This document shows, in pieces, positions 29,079 to 38,257 of a stretch of 64,000 nt of DNA. Position 1 is the first letter of the stretch; the number at the start of each line of letters is the position of its first letter. Under the pieces are notes generated by a model that had not been told where the DNA came from, made no database searches, and saw only the letters and a list, made by a program, of their open reading frames with translations. The position numbers and the translations under genes are program-made. This stretch comes from Methylocystis sp. Sn-Cys (GTDB lineage: Bacteria > Pseudomonadota > Alphaproteobacteria > Rhizobiales > Beijerinckiaceae), in assembly GCF_016745395.1 (NCBI RefSeq), contig NZ_JAERVJ010000003.1:433565-497564 (forward strand), given 5' to 3'.

Positions 29079-30212
29079 TCAGAAAGCTTTTTCTATGCGT
29101 CCAGGCGTCACCAGCAACATTTCAGCCCGACCGTCGAGCGAGGCGAACAACAGCGGGTCGGCGCCCGTCATCCAGATTTGACCGCCCAGCGCCTCCAGCT
29201 CGGTAAACAACGCCTCGCGCCGCCTCGGATCAAAATGCGCGGCGACCTCATCCAGAAGCAACAGCGGCGCCTTGCCCGTCATTTCGCCGACAAGGCGGGC
29301 GTGGGCCAATGTCAGGCCCATCAGCAGCGCCTTCTGTTCGCCTGTCGAGCAATCGCGCGCGGCTTCGTTCTTCGGGCCATGGCGCACGGCGAGATCGCTG
29401 GTCTGCGGGCCGGTGAGCGTGCGGCCGGCGGCGGCGTCGCGGCGTCGCATGTCTCGAAGCGTCTCGCGGAAGCGCTCTTCCACGGCGAGCGCCGGCGCCT
29501 CGGCGAGCATATTCTCGATCTCGCCCTCTATCGCAATCTCCGCCCAGGGGAAGACGCTTTCGCTGGCGACGATCAACGACGCAAGCCGCGAGACGGTCTC
29601 CCGCCGCGCCGCCGCCACGGCGACGCCGAGCGCGGCGATTTCCTGCTCGGCGGCGTCGAGCCAGCGCTTGTCTAAGACGCCTTCCTCCAGCAGCCGGTTG
29701 CGGTTGCGCAGCGCGCGCTCCAGCTTGTTGACGCGCGCGCCGTGATCGGCGTCGACGCCGAGCGCCAGGCGATCGAGAAAACGCCGGCGCTCGCCTGCCG
29801 GGCCATTGAACAGCCCGTCCATCGCCGGCGTCAGCCACAAGACGCGCAGATGGTCGGCAAAGGCGCGGGCGGAGGAAACCGGCGCGCGGTCGATGCGGAA
29901 TTGCCGCTCGCCCTCGGCCGAGAGCCCGTGACCGAGCTGCGCCGTCATCCCGTCCGCTTCGATCTCGATCGACACGGCGAAGCCGCCGGAGCCGTCCCGC
30001 CGGGCGCATTCGGACAGCTCGGCGCGGCGCAGGCCCCGGCCCGGCGAAAAGAGCGAAAGGGCCTCTAGCACATTGGTCTTGCCGGCGCCGTTCTCGCCGA
30101 CAAGCGCCACGAGCCGCGCGTCGATCTCACAGCGCGCCTGCGCATAGGAGCGGTAATCGGCAAGCGTGAGGCGCCGCACGCGCGGCGCGGGCAGGGAATC
30201 GGCGCGCGTCAT
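29079..30212 (-). CDS. recF: DNA replication and repair protein RecF
   Basis: SMC-like ATPase that loads RecA at single-strand gaps. It has 377 residues. Walker A GENGAGKTNVL is at ~40-50, the ABC signature STGEQKALLMGL and Walker B LLLLDEVAAHFD are near the C-terminus. It lies ~4.5 kb from dnaA, not in the dnaA-dnaN-recF order of many bacteria. Confidence 0.95.
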   Translation of the reverse strand: MTRADSLPAPRVRRLTLADYRSYAQARCEIDARLVALVGENGAGKTNVLEALSLFSPGRGLRRAELSECARRDGSGGFAVSIEIEADGMTAQLGHGLSAEGERQFRIDRAPVSSARAFADHLRVLWLTPAMDGLFNGPAGERRRFLDRLALGVDADHGARVNKLERALRNRNRLLEEGVLDKRWLDAAEQEIAALGVAVAAARRETVSRLASLIVASESVFPWAEIAIEGEIENMLAEAPALAVEERFRETLRDMRRRDAAAGRTLTGPQTSDLAVRHGPKNEAARDCSTGEQKALLMGLTLAHARLVGEMTGKAPLLLLDEVAAHFDPRRREALFTELEALGGQIWMTGADPLLFASLDGRAEMLLVTPGRIEKAF

Positions 30213-30256
30213 TCGTGGTTAGATAACACCAATGGGAGGGACGCGTCGCCGAGCCG

Positions 30257-30335
30257 CCGTCATTGCGCGCGAAGCGAAGCAATCCAGCGCCACACCATGG
30301 CTCTGGATCGCTTCATCGTTACGCTCGTTCGAATG
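30257..30335. repeat. Dispersed palindromic repeat F2, degenerate copy c
   Basis: CCGTCATTGCGCGCGAAGCG on the left and GGATCGCTTCATCGTTACGC on the right, with the terminal CAATGACGG degraded to GAATG. It lies in the divergent recF/coaBC gap and is the only F2 copy not at a convergent junction. Confidence 0.7.
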
Positions 30336-30443
30336 TCGGATTTCAGACGCGCGCCGACCATGGCCGCTTTGGCCTTGCGCCCAAAATCTGTATTCTCCGC
30401 GCGCGTTCATCGGGGAGTATTGGCCTTGCCGCGTCCAGAGATC

Positions 30444-31691
30444 ATGCAAAGCCTTGAGGGGAAGAGGGTTTTGCTCGTCGTGGGGGGCGGGATCGCGGCC
30501 TATAAGTCACTCGACCTCGTGCGTCGGCTGCGCGAGCGCGGGGCGCGGGTGCGGGTGGTCATGACCGCCGCCGCCAAGCAGTTCGTCACGCCGCTCGCCT
30601 TTGTCAGCCTTGCAGGTGAAAAGGTCTACGACGATCTCTTCTCGGCGACCGACGAGCAGGAGATGGGCCATATCCAGCTCTCCCGCGACGCCGACCTCAT
30701 CGTCGTCGCGCCGGCGACCGCGCATCTCCTCGCGCGCGCCGCGCAGGGCCTCTGCGACGATCTCGCCACGACGCTCCTGCTTGCGACCGACAAGCGCGCG
30801 CTCTACGCGCCCGCCATGAATCTGCGCATGTGGCTCGCGCCCGCGACCCGGCGCAATGTCACGACGCTCAAGAGCGACGGCGCACTGTTCGCCGGCCCTA
30901 ACAGCGGGGAGATGGCCTGCGGCGAATATGGCCCCGGCCGCATGGCCGAGCCGCTGGAGATTGTCGCCGCGATAGAGCAAGCGCTGGAAAGCGACACGCG
31001 GCTGTCCTTGCCCGCCGTCGAGCCCGGCGCGCTGGCCGGCCGCCACGTCGTCGTCACCTCCGGGCCGACGCATGAAGCGATCGACCCGGTGCGCTACATC
31101 GCCAACCGTTCCTCGGGCAAGCAGGGCCACGCCATCGCCGCCGCCGCCGCAGGTGCAGGCGCGCGGGTGACGCTGATCTGCGGGCCTGTGACGCTCCCCG
31201 ATCCGCCTGGCTGCGACGTCATCCACGTCGAGAGCGCCCGCGACATGCTTGCCGCTGTCGAGCGGGCGCTGCCGGCCGATGTTTTCGTCGCCGCCGCCGC
31301 CGTCGCCGATTGGCGCGTCGAGGCGTCGGCGCAGAAGATCAAGAAAGAGCAGGGCGCGGCGGCGCCGAGCTTTGCGCTGGTCGAAAACCCGGACATTCTG
31401 GCGAGCGTCGCGCGCGCGCAAAATCGGCCGCAGCTCGTCGTCGGCTTCGCGGCGGAGACCACCAACGTCATCGCTCACGCCCGCGAAAAGCTTGCCCGCA
31501 AAGGCTGCGATCTGATCGTCGCCAATGACGTGTCGGAAGGCTCCGGCGTCTTCGGCGGCGATGAGAACGAGGCGCATCTCGTCTCGCCGATCGGCGTCGA
31601 AAGCTGGCCGCGCCTGCGCAAGGAGGCCGTCGCCGAGCGGCTCGTTGCGCGGCTCGCGGAAATTCTCAATGAAAAAGAGGCCGCTGAATGA
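30444..31691 (+). CDS. coaBC: Bifunctional CoaBC (coenzyme A synthesis)
   Basis: Phosphopantothenoylcysteine synthetase/decarboxylase: conjugates cysteine to 4'-phosphopantothenate and decarboxylates the product using FMN. It has 415 residues from ATG 30444. The CoaC half shows the FMN loop [14 protein letters not shown], active-site His76 ([12 protein letters not shown]) and the substrate-loop cysteine ([13 protein letters not shown]). The CoaB half begins at about [19 protein letters not shown] at 30412-30417 would better serve TTG 30426, which adds six residues. It overlaps dut by four bases. Confidence 0.95.
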   Translation: MQSLEGKRVLLVVGGGIAAYKSLDLVRRLRERGARVRVVMTAAAKQFVTPLAFVSLAGEKVYDDLFSATDEQEMGHIQLSRDADLIVVAPATAHLLARAAQGLCDDLATTLLLATDKRALYAPAMNLRMWLAPATRRNVTTLKSDGALFAGPNSGEMACGEYGPGRMAEPLEIVAAIEQALESDTRLSLPAVEPGALAGRHVVVTSGPTHEAIDPVRYIANRSSGKQGHAIAAAAAGAGARVTLICGPVTLPDPPGCDVIHVESARDMLAAVERALPADVFVAAAAVADWRVEASAQKIKKEQGAAAPSFALVENPDILASVARAQNRPQLVVGFAAETTNVIAHAREKLARKGCDLIVANDVSEGSGVFGGDENEAHLVSPIGVESWPRLRKEAVAERLVARLAEILNEKEAAE

Positions 31692-32152
31692 AAGTCTCCA
31701 TCCGCCGCCTCACCAATGGCGAGGGCCTGCCGCTCCCCGCCTATGCCAGCGAAGGGGCCGCCGGGCTCGATCTCTATGCGGCGCTGCCCGCCGGGCAGAA
31801 GCTCGTTCTGGAGCCGGGCGCGCGCGATCTGATCCCGACGGGAATCCAGATCGCCTTGCCTGGGGGCTATGAGGCGCAGTTGCGGCCGCGTTCGGGGCTC
31901 GCCGTCGAATATGGCGTGACCGTTCTCAACGCGCCGGGCACCATCGACAGCGACTATCGCGGCGAGGTGAAGGCGCTGCTCATCAATCATGGCGGCCAGC
32001 CCTTCGAGATCACCCGCGGCATGCGGATCGCTCAGCTCGTCGTCGCGCCGGTCGCGCGCGCGATCCTGGCCGAGGTCGAGGATCTCGACGAAACAGCGCG
32101 CGGGGCGGGCGGTTTCGGCTCCACGGGCCTGCACGGGGGCGGTGAGGAATGA
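31688..32152 (+). CDS. dut: dUTP pyrophosphatase
   Basis: Homotrimeric dUTPase that hydrolyses dUTP to dUMP, preventing uracil incorporation and feeding dTMP synthesis. It has 154 residues with all five motifs: [43 protein letters not shown] and the C-terminal [12 protein letters not shown] arm. ATGA overlaps link it to coaBC upstream and the Rrf2 regulator downstream. Confidence 0.96.
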   Translation: MKVSIRRLTNGEGLPLPAYASEGAAGLDLYAALPAGQKLVLEPGARDLIPTGIQIALPGGYEAQLRPRSGLAVEYGVTVLNAPGTIDSDYRGEVKALLINHGGQPFEITRGMRIAQLVVAPVARAILAEVEDLDETARGAGGFGSTGLHGGGEE

Positions 32153-32586
32153 GGCTGCTGCCGCGACCGGCGCGATTCGCCTTGATGGCGGCGCTCGACG
32201 TCGCCCTTTATGCGCGCGGGCGTCCCGTCTCGTCGAAAGAGCTTGCCGCGCGCCACGATCTTCCGCCGCGCCGGTTAGAGACGCTGCTGCAGGCGCTGGT
32301 GCGCGCCGGCATATTGAAGAGTGTGCGCGGCCCGGCTGGCGGCTATGAGCTGGCGCGCGAACGGCGCCGACTCTGCGTCGGCGAGATCGTGCGCGTCGCC
32401 TTGCGCGCCGAGGAAGAAGAGGATCAGGCGCCCGCGCTGCTCGTCGCCGTGCTCGAGCCGCTGATCGCCGAGACCGAAGAGGCGGCGCTGGCGCGGCTCG
32501 ACGACATCACCCTCGAGGATCTCTACGCCCGCGCCATTGCGCTGGGCTTCGGCCAGAAAGAGCCCGCGACTGACTTCGATATTTAG
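32149..32586 (+). CDS. Rrf2 family transcriptional regulator
   Basis: 145-residue winged-helix regulator of the Rrf2 family: helix-turn-helix [20 protein letters not shown] followed by wing [15 protein letters not shown] and a dimerisation helix. It lacks the three-cysteine Fe-S cluster of IscR/NsrR (only one Cys, in RLCVGEI), so it either senses something else or binds DNA constitutively. It overlaps dut by four bases. Confidence 0.85.
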   Translation: MRLLPRPARFALMAALDVALYARGRPVSSKELAARHDLPPRRLETLLQALVRAGILKSVRGPAGGYELARERRRLCVGEIVRVALRAEEEEDQAPALLVAVLEPLIAETEEAALARLDDITLEDLYARAIALGFGQKEPATDFDI

Positions 32587-32598
32587 AAGGAGGCCCAG

Positions 32599-33375
32599 AT
32601 GAGCAGCTACGAGACGATCGACGTCGAAACGCATGGCCGTGTGGGCCTCATCCGCCTCAACCGGCCGCAGGCATTGAACGCCCTCAACGCGCTGCTGATC
32701 AGCGAGGTCGACTGCGCTTTGGCGGGCTTCGAGGCCGACGACGGCGTCGGCTGCGTGGTGGTCACCGGCTCGGAGAAGGCCTTCGCCGCCGGCGCCGACA
32801 TCAAGGAGATGAAGGACAAGAGCTTCGCCGACGCTTATCTGAGCGACTTCATCGGCCGCTGGGACACGGTCGCGCGCGCCCGCAAGCCGATCATCGCGGC
32901 GGTCGCCGGTTTTGCGCTGGGCGGCGGCTGCGAGCTCGCCATGATGTGCGACTTTATCATAGCCGCCGATACGGCGCAGTTCGGACAGCCGGAGATCAAG
33001 ATCGGCGTCATTCCCGGCGCGGGCGGCACCCAGCGCCTGACCCGGGCGATCGGTAAGGCCAAAGCCATGGACCTCGTGCTGACCGGCCGCATGATGGGGG
33101 CGGAGGAGGCCGAGCGCTGCGGTCTCGTCGCCCGAATCGTCCCCGCCGCCGACCTTGTCGCCGAGGCGCTGAAGGCTGGGGCGGCAGTCGCCGCCATGTC
33201 GCTGCCGGCGGCGATGATGGCCAAGGAGGCGGTGAACGCCGCTTTCGAAACCACGCTCACAGAGGGCGTTCGCTATGAGCGCCGGCTGTTTTATTCGCTC
33301 TTTGCGACCCAGGATCAGAAAGAGGGCATGGCGGCTTTCGTGGCGAAGCGGAAACCCGCTTTCCAGAATCGCTGA
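32599..33375 (+). CDS. Enoyl-CoA hydratase (crotonase fold)
   Basis: 258-residue short-chain enoyl-CoA hydratase of fatty-acid or branched-chain acyl-CoA degradation. The oxyanion-hole motifs AAGADIKEM and [13 protein letters not shown] are present. Both catalytic glutamates appear to be there (GGGCELAM and GQPEIKIG), supporting true hydratase activity over isomerase-only relatives. AAGGAGG lies at good distance upstream. It is probably the last gene of the coaBC unit, 12 bases after the regulator. Confidence 0.9.
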   Translation: MSSYETIDVETHGRVGLIRLNRPQALNALNALLISEVDCALAGFEADDGVGCVVVTGSEKAFAAGADIKEMKDKSFADAYLSDFIGRWDTVARARKPIIAAVAGFALGGGCELAMMCDFIIAADTAQFGQPEIKIGVIPGAGGTQRLTRAIGKAKAMDLVLTGRMMGAEEAERCGLVARIVPAADLVAEALKAGAAVAAMSLPAAMMAKEAVNAAFETTLTEGVRYERRLFYSLFATQDQKEGMAAFVAKRKPAFQNR

Positions 33376-33378
33376 GGC

Positions 33379-33431
33379 GGACCGCGAGCCTTCAGGCTCG
33401 CTCAAAATGCGGGTTGGAAGGCCCGCGGTCC
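33379..33431. repeat. Dispersed palindromic repeat F1, copy c
   Basis: GGACCGCGAGCCTTCAGG..., then a shorter, diverged right unit ending GCCCGCGGTCC. It directly follows the enoyl-CoA hydratase stop, upstream of the rpsT promoter. Confidence 0.75.
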
Positions 33432-33446
33432 AAATGCGCATCGCCA

Positions 33447-33475
33447 TTGACGAAAAAAAGGGGCGAGCCTATAAG
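33447..33475 (+). promoter_or_regulatory. Sigma-70 type promoter of rpsT
   Basis: TTGACG (33447-33452), a 17-base spacer, and TATAAG (33470-33475): near-consensus -35 and -10 boxes 84 bases before rpsT. Confidence 0.75.
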
Positions 33476-33486
33476 GCGTGCGACGT

Positions 33487-33504
33487 GGCCGCGATTTCGC
33501 GGCC
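33487..33504 (+). promoter_or_regulatory. Hairpin in the rpsT leader
   Basis: GGCCGCG-ATTT-CGCGGCC forms a perfect seven-base stem just downstream of the predicted transcription start. It may take part in translational control of S20; this is inferred from position only. Confidence 0.45.
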
Positions 33505-33559
33505 GCAATGTTTTCGGGCGGCCATGAGTCGCTGTTACAGCTTCGAGGACAGATAAGAC

Positions 33560-33832
33560 ATGGCCAATACAGCTTCGGCCAAAAAAGCCGTTCGCAAGAT
33601 CGAGCGCCGCACCGCCGTCAATCGCGCGCGTCGCAGCCGAATGCGCACCTTCGTGCGCAAGGTCGAGGAGGCGATCGCTTCCGGCGACGCGTCGCTCGCC
33701 GCCGCTGCGCTGCAGAGCGCCGCGCCGGAGATGATGCGCGCCGCGCAGAAGGGCGTCATTCACAAGAACACCGCCTCGCGCAAAGTCTCGCGCCTGAGCG
33801 CCAGCGTGAAGGCGCTTGCAGCGAAGGGGTGA
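33560..33832 (+). CDS. rpsT: 30S ribosomal protein S20
   Basis: 90-residue basic protein that binds the 5' domain of 16S rRNA. It starts [21 protein letters not shown] with the family core [16 protein letters not shown] and C-terminal [16 protein letters not shown]. It has its own promoter and terminator and lies upstream of dnaA, a neighbour relation common in Rhizobiales. Confidence 0.97.
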   Translation: MANTASAKKAVRKIERRTAVNRARRSRMRTFVRKVEEAIASGDASLAAAALQSAAPEMMRAAQKGVIHKNTASRKVSRLSASVKALAAKG

Positions 33833-33890
33833 GATTTCTCGCCTATTGCGTGCAGCTTGCTCCGATTTCGGAGTGACCGGCGATACTCTT

Positions 33891-33916
33891 AAGGCCCAGC
33901 TCTGCTGGGCTTTTTT
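33891..33916 (+). terminator. Intrinsic terminator after rpsT
   Basis: GCCCAGC-TCT-GCTGGGC (33894-33910) followed by six T. A strong canonical terminator. Confidence 0.92.
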
Positions 33917-34336
33917 ATTTTAGGCCCTCTGGTGGCGCAAACTTTGCCTGCGCCATTCGGACGCGCACACAAAAAATATCGCGTAGCGGTTGCGCGCAGA
34001 TGAAAGTCCTCGGATTCAAGCCCTTGTGACCAAGTCGTCAAAAAGGCCTATCCAGATGGCCACTTGACATCTTTACGACAGTTAATTCACGCGCATTCCA
34101 AGTGCATAATGCGGAAAATCAGATTTCCTTTTATTCCCAGAGCTGAATCATAAGTTTACAGCCTACTTTGCACCGTAAAGTCTTGCATCGGCGCCACAGG
34201 CGAGGCGAAAGGATGACGTCACATTGATGTCGATCATTGCGCGGATGAGGCGCCGCGTGTAGGTTCTTTTTTGTCGAACGAAAGCGATTATCGCCCACCA
34301 TCAGCTACAGGCTGAGCACACAAAGGGAGCGACGAT

Positions 34337-34435
34337 ATGTCGAGATCCTGCTCGAAAAGCCGAGGCTTCCGGCGAGCGATTGCTTTCCCTCCTGTTCGAT
34401 TTGAAATTCACGAGATCAGTTCGCGGGGCTGCTGA
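34337..34435 (+). CDS. Candidate 32-residue small protein
   Basis: A short basic open frame starting MSRSCSKSRGFRRA, preceded by AAGGGAG at ideal distance (34323-34329). No family recognised. The ribosome-binding site is the only positive evidence; it may equally be chance or a leader peptide upstream of dnaA. Confidence 0.25.
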   Translation: MSRSCSKSRGFRRAIAFPPVRFEIHEISSRGC

Positions 34436-34504
34436 GTTCAAAGCAGTCAGGCGGGGGCGTTAGAAATCCAGGATCCTGCGATTCTGGAAACCGGGGGTTT
34501 TGTC

Positions 34505-34660
34505 ATGAGAAGACAGCGGCGGGCCAATGAGATTGGAGTGCTGCGTAGAGTGCGTGAATTCTTCTCACGGCGTTCAATTGATTTTGTCCCCAGCGTCTAT
34601 CTCGATCGTATAAGCCGCGAGGCGAGTAGCGAAGGGTTTGCGCTAGGTCCGCCCTGCTGA
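34505..34660 (+). CDS. Candidate 51-residue small protein
   Basis: Starts MRRQRRANEIGVLRRVREFF and ends in GPPC. It is basic and predicted mostly helical. There is no obvious ribosome-binding site, and the base use resembles the surrounding non-coding DNA. It may be a relic or chance frame. Confidence 0.2.
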   Translation: MRRQRRANEIGVLRRVREFFSRRSIDFVPSVYLDRISREASSEGFALGPPC

Positions 34661-34770
34661 GCGTCGCCGACTGAGACTATTCTAGCAACCATCTGCGTCT
34701 ATCTGAGCGAATTCACGTCGCCCGCGCGCTGCGGGCGCGACGGAACGCGTATTCTCGAAAAAGGTCACGA

Positions 34771-36267
34771 ATGCTGGATCGCGCCATGCAACACGACGGG
34801 ATTTGCCCGGAAGATCAAAAGCGCTGGGAAGGCGTACGTCAAAGGTTGCGCGCCGAGCTCGGCGACGCCGTTTACAGCTCATGGTTCACGCGCCTGGAGC
34901 TCGATCGCCTGAACGCCGGGACCATCTATCTCAGTGTGCCCACCAAATTTTTGAAGAGCTGGGTGCAATCCCATTATGCGTCGCGCATCAAAGCGCGCGT
35001 GTCGAACGAGTTCGAGAATATCGAGCATGTCGTGATCGACGTGCGTTCCTCCGCGCGCAAGGCGAAGCCGCGCGATGGCGCCGGCGAGTCCGAGGCGTCG
35101 ACGCCGCATTTGGCGGAGAAGCCGCAGACGCCTTACATTGTGGCCGCAGAGCCCGTCGAGACTTCCGCCGCGCAACGGCGGCCGGCGCGCGCCGTCGCGC
35201 CGCGCGGCGAGAACGACTCTGTCGTCGGGTCGCCGCTGGATCGCCGCTTGTCCTTTTCGACCTTTCTCGTCGGGCCTTCCAACCAGCTCGCTTACGCGGC
35301 CGCATGCCGCGTCGCAGACGCCCGGCCCGGCGACACGCCGATGTTCAATCCGCTCTACGCCCATGCGGCGGTAGGGCTCGGCAAGACGCATCTTCTGCAG
35401 GCGCTTGCCCATGCGACGAACGATAATCGACGTCGCGCGGTCTATCTCACCGCCGAACGATTCATGAGCGGCTTCGTTTCGTCGCTGACCACGCAGACGG
35501 CGCACGCCTTCAAGGAGCGGCTGCGCGCCATCGACATGCTCATCATCGACGATGTGCAGTTCCTGCAAGGCAAATCGATTCAGCAGGAGTTCTGCCACAC
35601 GCTCAATGCGCTGATCGACGCGGGGCGTCAGGTTGTCGTCGCCGCCGATCGTCCGCCGTCCGATCTCGAAACGCTGGACGAGCGCGTGCTGTCGCGTTTC
35701 AAGGGCGGGCTTTGTGTCGACATCGGCCCCTTGGACGAATCCTTGCGCGCAAAAATCCTGGGCGCGCGCATCGCCGCCGCCCAAGAGATGCAGCCGGGCT
35801 TCCATGTGCCGCCGGACGTCATCAATTATGTCGCGCGCACGATCGTGACCAACGGCCGCGATCTGGAAGGCGCCGTCAATCGTCTTCTGGCGCATGTCAC
35901 ACTCAACGGCGCGCCGCTGACCGTCGAGACGGCGGAAACGGCGATCCGCGATCTGGTGCGCACGCAAGAGCCCAAACGCGTCAAGATCGACGACATCCAA
36001 AAGCTCGTGGCCTCGCACTACAATATTTCTCGCTCCGACATTCTGTCCTCGCGCCGCACGGCGAATGTCGTGCGTCCTCGTCAGATCGCCATGTATCTGT
36101 CGAAAGTGTTGACCTTGCGCTCCTTGCCCGAAATCGGGCGACGTTTCGGCGGCCGCGATCACACGACGGTGCTGCACGCTGTCCGAAAGATCGAGGAGCT
36201 CGTCTCCAAGGACAAAAGCCTTGCGGAAGTCATCGATCTTCTGAAACGCATATTGAACGAGCAATAA
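34771..36267 (+). CDS. dnaA: Replication initiator DnaA
   Basis: AAA+ ATPase that opens the chromosomal origin and acts as a transcription factor. It has 498 residues: N-terminal domain I ([18 protein letters not shown]), a variable linker, AAA+ core with P-loop AAVGLGKT (199-206) and Walker [11 protein letters not shown], and the C-terminal DNA-binding signature [18 protein letters not shown]. The first glycine of the usual GGVGLGKT P-loop is alanine. AAAGGT precedes ATG 34771; ATG 34786 is a possible second start. Confidence 0.97.
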   Translation: MLDRAMQHDGICPEDQKRWEGVRQRLRAELGDAVYSSWFTRLELDRLNAGTIYLSVPTKFLKSWVQSHYASRIKARVSNEFENIEHVVIDVRSSARKAKPRDGAGESEASTPHLAEKPQTPYIVAAEPVETSAAQRRPARAVAPRGENDSVVGSPLDRRLSFSTFLVGPSNQLAYAAACRVADARPGDTPMFNPLYAHAAVGLGKTHLLQALAHATNDNRRRAVYLTAERFMSGFVSSLTTQTAHAFKERLRAIDMLIIDDVQFLQGKSIQQEFCHTLNALIDAGRQVVVAADRPPSDLETLDERVLSRFKGGLCVDIGPLDESLRAKILGARIAAAQEMQPGFHVPPDVINYVARTIVTNGRDLEGAVNRLLAHVTLNGAPLTVETAETAIRDLVRTQEPKRVKIDDIQKLVASHYNISRSDILSSRRTANVVRPRQIAMYLSKVLTLRSLPEIGRRFGGRDHTTVLHAVRKIEELVSKDKSLAEVIDLLKRILNEQ

Positions 36268-36408
36268 GCCTCACCGCTGGAGCCTGCCGGCCTTTCTCCG
36301 CGCCTTGGCTCCGATCATGCATAGACGCACAGATTGTCCGGCTTCGCAGACCCTTTCGCACGCATAAGGCGGGGGCGCGACGCTGGCCTGTGCGAGAAGG
36401 TCCGCTGC

Positions 36409-36888
36409 ATGACGGACAAAGAGCAATGGGTCGTCTGGAACGGCTCGCTGGGCGTCCTGGATATGGTGACGATCGGCCATATCGAGGCGCGCGAGGATGG
36501 CAGGCGCGCCTATCTTGCGCCGCCTTACGGCGTTGTCGGCCCGTTTAGCCTCGACGAGCTCGAGGCGCAGGGGCGGATCGCCTTTGGCGAATGCCTCGTC
36601 ATGTCGCGCCAGAGGTGGCAGGAAGATCAGGTCGAACTGCGCCTCGAAGCGCGAGAGAAGCGCCGCGCCTTCCAGTTTCAGTTTCATTTCGCCGAGTCGG
36701 ATCAGGAAGAGCACCGCGAGACGCTGAATTTGCCAATTGAGGGCGCGCTCACGCCGTCGGAGATCAACGCCGCCTTCCGGCGGCTGGCCAAGACCGCGCA
36801 TCCCGACGCCGGCGGCAGCGCCGAGGAATACCGCCGGATCGCGGAGGCGCGCGACGCGCTTCTCGAGCAATTCGCGGCTGCGTCATAG
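36409..36888 (+). CDS. J-domain protein
   Basis: 159-residue protein with a C-terminal J-domain half: INAAFRRLAKTAHPDAGGSAEEYRRIAEA holds the HPD motif that stimulates DnaK-type chaperones. The N-terminal ~100 residues (VVWNGSLGVLDMVTIGHIEA...) are not recognised and probably select the client. GAGAAGG lies nine bases before ATG 36409. It is 142 bases after dnaA on the same strand. Confidence 0.75.
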   Translation: MTDKEQWVVWNGSLGVLDMVTIGHIEAREDGRRAYLAPPYGVVGPFSLDELEAQGRIAFGECLVMSRQRWQEDQVELRLEAREKRRAFQFQFHFAESDQEEHRETLNLPIEGALTPSEINAAFRRLAKTAHPDAGGSAEEYRRIAEARDALLEQFAAAS

Positions 36889-36894
36889 GGCGCT

Positions 36895-37092
36895 TGTCAT
36901 TCCCGGCGGGCCGCAGGCCCGACCGAGAATCCAGAGCCTCCCGTCATTGCGAGCGAAGCGAAGCAATCCAGAGCCGCGATAGCTGCCCTGGATTGCGTCG
37001 TCGCTTACGCTCCTCGCAATGACGGCTGGCCGATATAGCGCTGGTTTTGCTCCGGATTCCAGATTGCCCGCTCTGCGGGCGTCGGGAATGAC
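36895..37092. repeat. Composite repeat: F2 element nested in F3, second case
   Basis: F3 left half (TGTCATTCCCGGCGGG..., 36895-36938), a complete F2 element (36941-37025), then the F3 remainder (CGCTGGTTTTGC...CGTCGGGAATGAC, to 37092). The F2 insertion point differs from that at 23396, so the two nestings arose separately. It fills the convergent J-protein/PotF junction. Confidence 0.75.
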
Positions 37093-37102
37093 TGTCGTAA
37101 AC

Positions 37103-38182
37103 CTATCGCCCGGTTTTCACCATCGTCCAAAGCCGCGTGATAAACTTTTGCTGCGGCTGGTTCGGCGTTGTGACGGTGAAGAGGCGGCGCATGGTCGTCT
37201 CATTTGGATATACCGAAGGGTCATTCGCGATCGAACTGTCGATCAAGGCGCGGGAGGGGCCGACGCCATTGGCGAAATTGGTTGCCTTGGTGTTGCGCGC
37301 GGCGACATCGGGCCGCAGTAAATAATCGATGAACATATAAGCCTCGGCGACATGCGGCGCGTCGATGGGCATGGCGAGATTATCCATCGACATCAGCGTG
37401 CCTTCGCTCGGGATCGCATAGGCGATCTCGACATCCGAGCCCGCCTCGCGCGCGCGGTTGCGCGCCTGCAGGCTATCGCCGGCCCAACCAATGGCGAGGC
37501 AGATGTCGCCATTGGCCAGCGCGTTGATGTATTCCGAGGAGTGGAATTTCTTGATGTAGCGCCGCAGCCCCACGAGATGGTCGGCCGCGCGCTTGAGATC
37601 AGCTTCGCTCTTGGAGTTGGGATCGAGCTTCAGGAAATTGAGCGTGATGGCGAAAATGTCTTCGGGACTATCCAGCACATAGACGCCGCAGTCGGCGAGC
37701 TTTTTCAAATTCTCTGGGCGCAGCACCTGTTCCCAGCTCGTGATCGGCTTGCCGATGCGCTCCCTGATCTTCGCGACATTATAGGCGACGCCGGTCGTGT
37801 ACCACATGTAATTGATCGCATGGGCGCTGCCGGGATCGTAGCTCGACAGCCTGCCGTCGATCTCGCTCCATATGTTCACCGCATTGGCGAGGCGTTTGCG
37901 GTCGATGGGTTGCAGCACGCCGGCTTTGATCTGGCGTTGCAGAAAAGTCGCGGAAGGCACGACGATGTCATAGCCGGTTGCGCCGGCAAGCAGGCGCGAC
38001 TCCAGAATTTCATTGGAATCGTAGGTGTCGTAGACGACCTTGACGCCAGTCTCGCGTGTAAAATCCTCGAGCACGCCGGGGTCGATGTAATCGCTCCAAT
38101 TGAAAATATTGACCACGCGCTCCGCGGCCGAGGCGGGAGCGCAGGCGAAAGCGATGAGGAGGGCGGCGAGGATTTTCGTCAT
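37103..38182 (-). CDS. PotF-like polyamine-binding protein (ABC transporter)
   Basis: Periplasmic solute-binding protein of the PotD/PotF family for putrescine/spermidine-type polyamines. It has 359 residues from ATG 38182 with a signal peptide (MTKILAALLIAFACAPASAA). The N-terminal signature VVNIFNWSDYIDPGVL is typical of PotF, as is the aromatic and acidic pocket (WAGDSLQAR, MSMDNLAMP). No permease or ATPase genes adjoin it, so it is an orphan here. ATG 38218 is an alternative start. Confidence 0.9.
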   Translation of the reverse strand: MTKILAALLIAFACAPASAAERVVNIFNWSDYIDPGVLEDFTRETGVKVVYDTYDSNEILESRLLAGATGYDIVVPSATFLQRQIKAGVLQPIDRKRLANAVNIWSEIDGRLSSYDPGSAHAINYMWYTTGVAYNVAKIRERIGKPITSWEQVLRPENLKKLADCGVYVLDSPEDIFAITLNFLKLDPNSKSEADLKRAADHLVGLRRYIKKFHSSEYINALANGDICLAIGWAGDSLQARNRAREAGSDVEIAYAIPSEGTLMSMDNLAMPIDAPHVAEAYMFIDYLLRPDVAARNTKATNFANGVGPSRALIDSSIANDPSVYPNETTMRRLFTVTTPNQPQQKFITRLWTMVKTGR

Positions 38183-38257
38183 GAGCGGCCGGCTGGAGGG
38201 GCGCGGCTTGCGCCGCATGTCGCGGACGGAGATTATCACGCTCGCGTGGGAGAGACG

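Larger units (their letters stand above)
33917..34770. other. 854-base rpsT-dnaA intergenic region, mostly non-coding
   Basis: Visibly less GC-rich than the flanks. No canonical DnaA box (TTATCCACA) is seen on either strand, so I do not call an origin. Three isolated GANTC sites (34013, 34144, 34480) are scattered through it. Two small open frames (34337 and 34505) are listed separately. A dnaA promoter must lie here, but no pair of boxes is clear enough to call. Confidence 0.6.

Noticed and set aside
30219..30443. Extended N-terminus of CoaBC from 30297
   Set aside because: The extra 49 residues come from the F2 repeat and have no family similarity.
33917..34770. Chromosomal origin next to dnaA
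   Set aside because: No canonical or near-canonical DnaA-box cluster seen on either strand; in many Alphaproteobacteria the origin is not beside dnaA.
37352..38257. Long plus-strand open frame upstream of mmcB
   Set aside because: It is antisense to the PotF gene, has skewed composition (Arg/His/Asp-rich) and no ribosome-binding site; only the part from 38258 is the real gene.
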